Below are positions 4,695-7,249 of a stretch of DNA of 7,249 nt, piece by piece. Below the pieces are notes generated by a model. That model ran no database searches. It saw nothing but the letters and a program-made list of their open reading frames with translations, and was not told the origin of the DNA. A program made the position numbers and the translations under genes. The DNA is from Chthonomonas sp. UBA6659. Its GTDB lineage: Bacteria > Armatimonadota > Fimbriimonadia > Fimbriimonadales > Fimbriimonadaceae. Where the stretch lies: the NCBI GenBank assembly GCA_002455425.1, contig DKKT01000026.1, forward strand, positions 262 to 7,510, given 5' to 3'. The first letter of the stretch is position 1. Every line of letters starts with the position of its first letter.

Positions 4695-5045
4695 TCAGGC
4701 CGCGGCAATGATCGTGTCGAGCGCTTCCTCGGTCGCGGGGCCGATCATGAGGACGCGACCGGAGTGAGCGTAGACGGCCACGCGACCGTCGAGCGTCGGG
4801 AGCCCTTCGGGGCGAGGGCCAATCGAGGAGCGGCCGAGAACCGACGGGGGCAGGTAGTCCTCCAACGAAGCGTCGCCGACAAAGACGAGCGTCCAATCGA
4901 GTGGCACTGCGTCAAGGAGACGGGACCAAAGGAGGGCCTCGCTGAGAGCGCGGAGATCGTCGAGGATCAGGGTCACACGCGAGGCGGACAACCCGAGGTC
5001 AAGGCCGGTCACGGTCGCGGTCACGTAGGGCTTGCGCCAGAGCAT
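4695..5045 (-). CDS. Small unrecognised protein between GH20-like and thioredoxin-like genes
   Basis: I do not recognise this protein. The start at 5045 is preferred because its ATG overlaps the stop of the upstream gene as TGATG, which suits termination-reinitiation; this gives 116 residues. An ATG at 5078 in the same frame would add 11 residues and overlap the upstream gene by 34 nt. The product is soluble: no signal peptide and no clear membrane helix. It has a beta-rich N-terminus (PYVTATVTGLDLGL, SRVTLILDDL), a helical LSEALLWSRLLDAV, a strand LDWTLVFVGD, and a C-terminal strand-turn-strand (GRVAVYAHSGRVLMIG) followed by a helix. No cysteine or metal motif was seen. Its conserved place in this cluster would be the best clue to function. 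Confidence 0.7.
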   Translation of the reverse strand: MLWRKPYVTATVTGLDLGLSASRVTLILDDLRALSEALLWSRLLDAVPLDWTLVFVGDASLEDYLPPSVLGRSSIGPRPEGLPTLDGRVAVYAHSGRVLMIGPATEEALDTIIAAA

Positions 5046-6511
5046 CAGCGGTCGGTCCAGGCGTTGACGCGCCACCAAGCGCCCTGGTCGTGGGGCACAA
5101 ACCGGAGATCCGTCAGATGGTCGAAGGACGGGAGGTATCCCAGGGAGCCGTCGCCGACGCGACGGATCCGCCGGATCACGCGTTCAACGTGCTCCTTGGC
5201 CAGGTGGCAACGTTCGGCGTCGGCGCGGGAGCCGCCGACCCGAACCTGGCTTTCGTGAGCGATCGAGGCAAGCCGGTCCCAGAGGTAGCGCGCGGGGGCG
5301 AGGGCCGTGCATGCGGCTTCGGTGCGTCCGGCGGCGTATTCGCGGCGGCACTGGTCGGCGATGCGGGCAAACTCGATCGCGGAGCGAAGCATGATCGTGA
5401 TGCCACGCTGAGCCTCGCCCTCGGCGACGAGCTGCGCGCGGTCGAGGAGAGGAAGCGCGCGGTCCCCGGCTTCGCCGACGAGGTCTTCGCCGAACTCCCG
5501 CCATAAAAGAAACGGATTGCCTCCGAGGAGGAACGTGCCGCGAAGCCGACTGCGATGGGTGCTGTGCGCGAAGGTACGGCCACAGAGCGGGAGCTCGACG
5601 CCGATCAACTCTTCCCAGGGACCCATAGGATCAGGATCGCGCCCGTTCAGGACCTGGCCCGCGCGGGCGATCGCGGGTTCGAGCGCATCGTACGGGCCGA
5701 AGAGCGTCGCCTCCCACGTCGTCAGGCAGACTCCGGTGAGATCCATCGCCGCGACATCGGAAGCCACCCGCCGGATGTTCTCGTCCGACTCGCGGACATA
5801 CAGCCAGGGTGCGTTGTAGGCCTGGAGGGTCGGGCATCCGACGACTTCGAACCCCGCCGACGTGAACGTCGGGGCCGAGTCGGTCAGGCCGCCGAAGTAC
5901 TGCCAGTCGAAAATCAGGGTGCGCTTCGAGAGCGCGTCGAGGACGCTTGGGTGTTCGAGGAGCATGTCTCCCCAGAGGGCGGGGCGACGACCGGCTCGCT
6001 CGACCCGTTCGATCAGAGGCGCGAAGTGCTCGGCGTACACCTCCGCTTTCGGGCGCTCGGAGCAGCGCGGGCAGACGGCGAGATCAGCGGTTTCGTCGCC
6101 TCCTAGGTGGAGGATCTCGTCATCGAAGACGGCGAGGGCTTCCTCGACGATCGCCTCGGTGAGGCGGACGAAGTCGGGATAGGAGGGGCAACCCTGCATG
6201 CCGCCGAGACGCGTCTCGCGCATGCCCTGCCCACTCTCGGTGTGGAGGAACCCCTCGAAGTGCCCGAGGAGATTGATCATCGGGATGATGCGAAGGGAAG
6301 GGAATTCCGAGCGGAGGGCGCGGACGGTTCCGGGCTTGAGGGCACCGACCCCGCCGGCCCAGGGCGCGCACTCCCACGCGAAACGATGTTCGAGGTACAG
6401 CCCCAGCGCGTCGTAGCCGTGGTCGAGCGAAAGATGCGCCCAGCGCGCAAGGTGATCGAAGGTCGGCGCCTGCTCGCGGGCGACGTCCAGGCTCCACATC
6501 TTGAGCGCCAT
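5045..6511 (-). CDS. GH20-like beta-N-acetylhexosaminidase, cytoplasmic
   Basis: The 488-residue product has a glycoside hydrolase family 20 type TIM barrel. The signature HLGGDE lies at 135-140, with Asp139-Glu140 as the expected pair for substrate-assisted catalysis on N-acetylhexosamine residues. Further barrel-end residues are HGYDALGLYLEHRF (31-44), INLLGHFEG (79-87), LWGD (179-182), FDWQYFGG and TTWE (264-267). After the signature comes VCPRC (146-150), a CxxC pair also seen in some related GH20-like proteins. The N-terminal GH20b domain found in many family members is missing, and no signal peptide is present. The last 190 or so residues are mostly helical and of unknown role. The start at 6511 has GAGG eight bases upstream, inside the end of the RNase J gene. 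It lies 3 nt after RNase J, suggesting one transcript. Substrate is unproven; cytoplasmic recycling of GlcNAc-containing sugars is a plausible role. Confidence 0.78.
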   Translation of the reverse strand: MALKMWSLDVAREQAPTFDHLARWAHLSLDHGYDALGLYLEHRFAWECAPWAGGVGALKPGTVRALRSEFPSLRIIPMINLLGHFEGFLHTESGQGMRETRLGGMQGCPSYPDFVRLTEAIVEEALAVFDDEILHLGGDETADLAVCPRCSERPKAEVYAEHFAPLIERVERAGRRPALWGDMLLEHPSVLDALSKRTLIFDWQYFGGLTDSAPTFTSAGFEVVGCPTLQAYNAPWLYVRESDENIRRVASDVAAMDLTGVCLTTWEATLFGPYDALEPAIARAGQVLNGRDPDPMGPWEELIGVELPLCGRTFAHSTHRSRLRGTFLLGGNPFLLWREFGEDLVGEAGDRALPLLDRAQLVAEGEAQRGITIMLRSAIEFARIADQCRREYAAGRTEAACTALAPARYLWDRLASIAHESQVRVGGSRADAERCHLAKEHVERVIRRIRRVGDGSLGYLPSFDHLTDLRFVPHDQGAWWRVNAWTDR

Positions 6512-6514
6512 GGT

Positions 6515-7249
6515 TCAGACCTCGATGACGCTCGGCACGACGAGGGGACGCAGCTGGGTCTTGCGGTGGAGGTGTCGACGGACGGCGTCGGCGGCGGCAT
6601 GGCGCACGCTGTCGGAGTCCTGAAAGTCCTCCTTGCTGAGGCCGCTGAGGGTCTCGCCGAGGATGCGTCCGGCGTCGCGCAGGGCATCTTCGGGGCCCGA
6701 GAAGCCCTTGGCCTGGATCATGGGCTCGCCGACGATCTCGCCCCGTTCGACATCGATCGCGAGGGTCACGGAGATGAGCCCGTCGTTGGCGAGGTTCGAT
6801 CGGTCCCGGAGGACTTCATCCGTGATGCCCGGATTGCCGCCGTTGTCGACGAGGACGCGCCCACAGGCCACGGTCTCGCCGATCCATCCCGTGGTTTCGT
6901 CCATACACAGGGGCTGCCCGTCCTCCAGGAGAAAGAGCCGATTGTCGGTGTATCCCATCGCTCGCGCCATCTCGAGGTAAAGGTGTTGGTGCCGGGCCTC
7001 CCCGTGGACCGGGGCGAGGTAGTACGGACGGGTCAGGTTGACCATCATCTTCAGCTCCTCCTGGTAGGCATGTCCGGAGACGTGGACCGGGGTCGAGCCT
7101 TCGTAGACGACCTTCGCGCCCATCTTGAAGAGCCGATTGATCGTGCGCCAGATCGCAGCCTCGTTGCCCGGGATCGGGCGGGCCGAGTACAGAATCGTAT
7201 CGCCGGGCACGATCCGCATTCGCGAATACTCCTGCTTCGACATCTGGAC
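6515..7249 (-). CDS. rnj: Ribonuclease J, C-terminal part (5' end outside window)
   Basis: RNase J is a metallo-beta-lactamase/beta-CASP nuclease with 5'-3' exo- and endonuclease activity in mRNA decay and rRNA maturation. The visible 244 or so residues (about the last 45% of a typical 550-residue enzyme) run off the right edge, still in frame. Counting from the methionine at 7243, PGDTILYSARPIPGNE (13-28) is the end of the beta-CASP part. HVSGHA (54-59) and PVHGE (79-83) carry conserved metal- and phosphate-binding histidines. From about residue 110 comes the C-terminal domain with RSNLANDGLISVTLAID and the end LRPLVVPSVIEV, which matches the usual RNase J C-terminus. It appears complete at the 3' end and heads the minus-strand cluster as seen here. 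Internal methionine codons near the edge are not the start. The family assignment is secure; whether it is the J1 or J2 type cannot be told. Confidence 0.95.
   Translation of the reverse strand, partial: VQMSKQEYSRMRIVPGDTILYSARPIPGNEAAIWRTINRLFKMGAKVVYEGSTPVHVSGHAYQEELKMMVNLTRPYYLAPVHGEARHQHLYLEMARAMGYTDNRLFLLEDGQPLCMDETTGWIGETVACGRVLVDNGGNPGITDEVLRDRSNLANDGLISVTLAIDVERGEIVGEPMIQAKGFSGPEDALRDAGRILGETLSGLSKEDFQDSDSVRHAAADAVRRHLHRKTQLRPLVVPSVIEV

Noticed and set aside
4179..5258. Plus-strand open frame of 359 codons opposite the thioredoxin-like gene and its neighbours
   Set aside because: It is rich in Arg, Gly, Glu and Asp with no domain, and it lies antisense to three well-supported minus-strand genes, a common effect in GC-rich DNA.

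Overview
The window looks like an accessory-type stretch of a moderately GC-rich Gram-negative-type bacterium. It encodes four consecutive secreted proteins with C-terminal PEP-CTERM sorting signals (VPEP-[GA]-[TS], hydrophobic segment, RRRR), and it carries a ribonuclease J gene. PEP-CTERM proteins occur only in bacteria with an outer membrane and exosortase. Together with RNase J and the RRRR-type tails, this fits Armatimonadota (Fimbriimonas-like) or Planctomycetota best, but that assignment is inference and no marker in the window settles it.

Layout. Positions 1-566 are non-coding and packed with a modular structured repeat. Four direct copies (A1-A4) and two diverged inverted copies (B1, B2) share one architecture: a near-perfect hairpin, then directly a second hairpin with tandem G.A mismatches and a GNA triloop, then a G[GT]TGAGG tail. 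An inverted B copy, a spacer and a direct A copy form a composite of about 126 bp that is present twice. A strong intrinsic terminator pointing left (536-564) closes the repeat cluster. Positions 567-777 are the upstream region of the first gene and hold a 50-bp dyad made of four GTGAC/GTCAC boxes.

Positions 778-4175 carry four plus-strand PEP-CTERM genes with good ribosome-binding sites, spaced like an operon (the first two overlap by ATGA; the other gaps are 48 and 46 nt). The third is split by a frameshift near 2757. Each product has a signal peptide and should cross the inner membrane, be processed by an exosortase encoded elsewhere, and end on the surface or outside the cell. None has a recognisable enzymatic domain.

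Positions 4212-7249 carry a minus-strand cluster, read from right to left: the C-terminal part of RNase J, a cytoplasmic GH20-like glycosidase, a small unrecognised protein, and a thioredoxin-like protein with a CxxC motif. Spacing (3 nt gap, TGATG overlap, 18 nt gap) suggests co-transcription. The two blocks converge at 4176-4211, where a hairpin without a U-tract lies. No RNA gene, CRISPR array or insertion sequence was seen.
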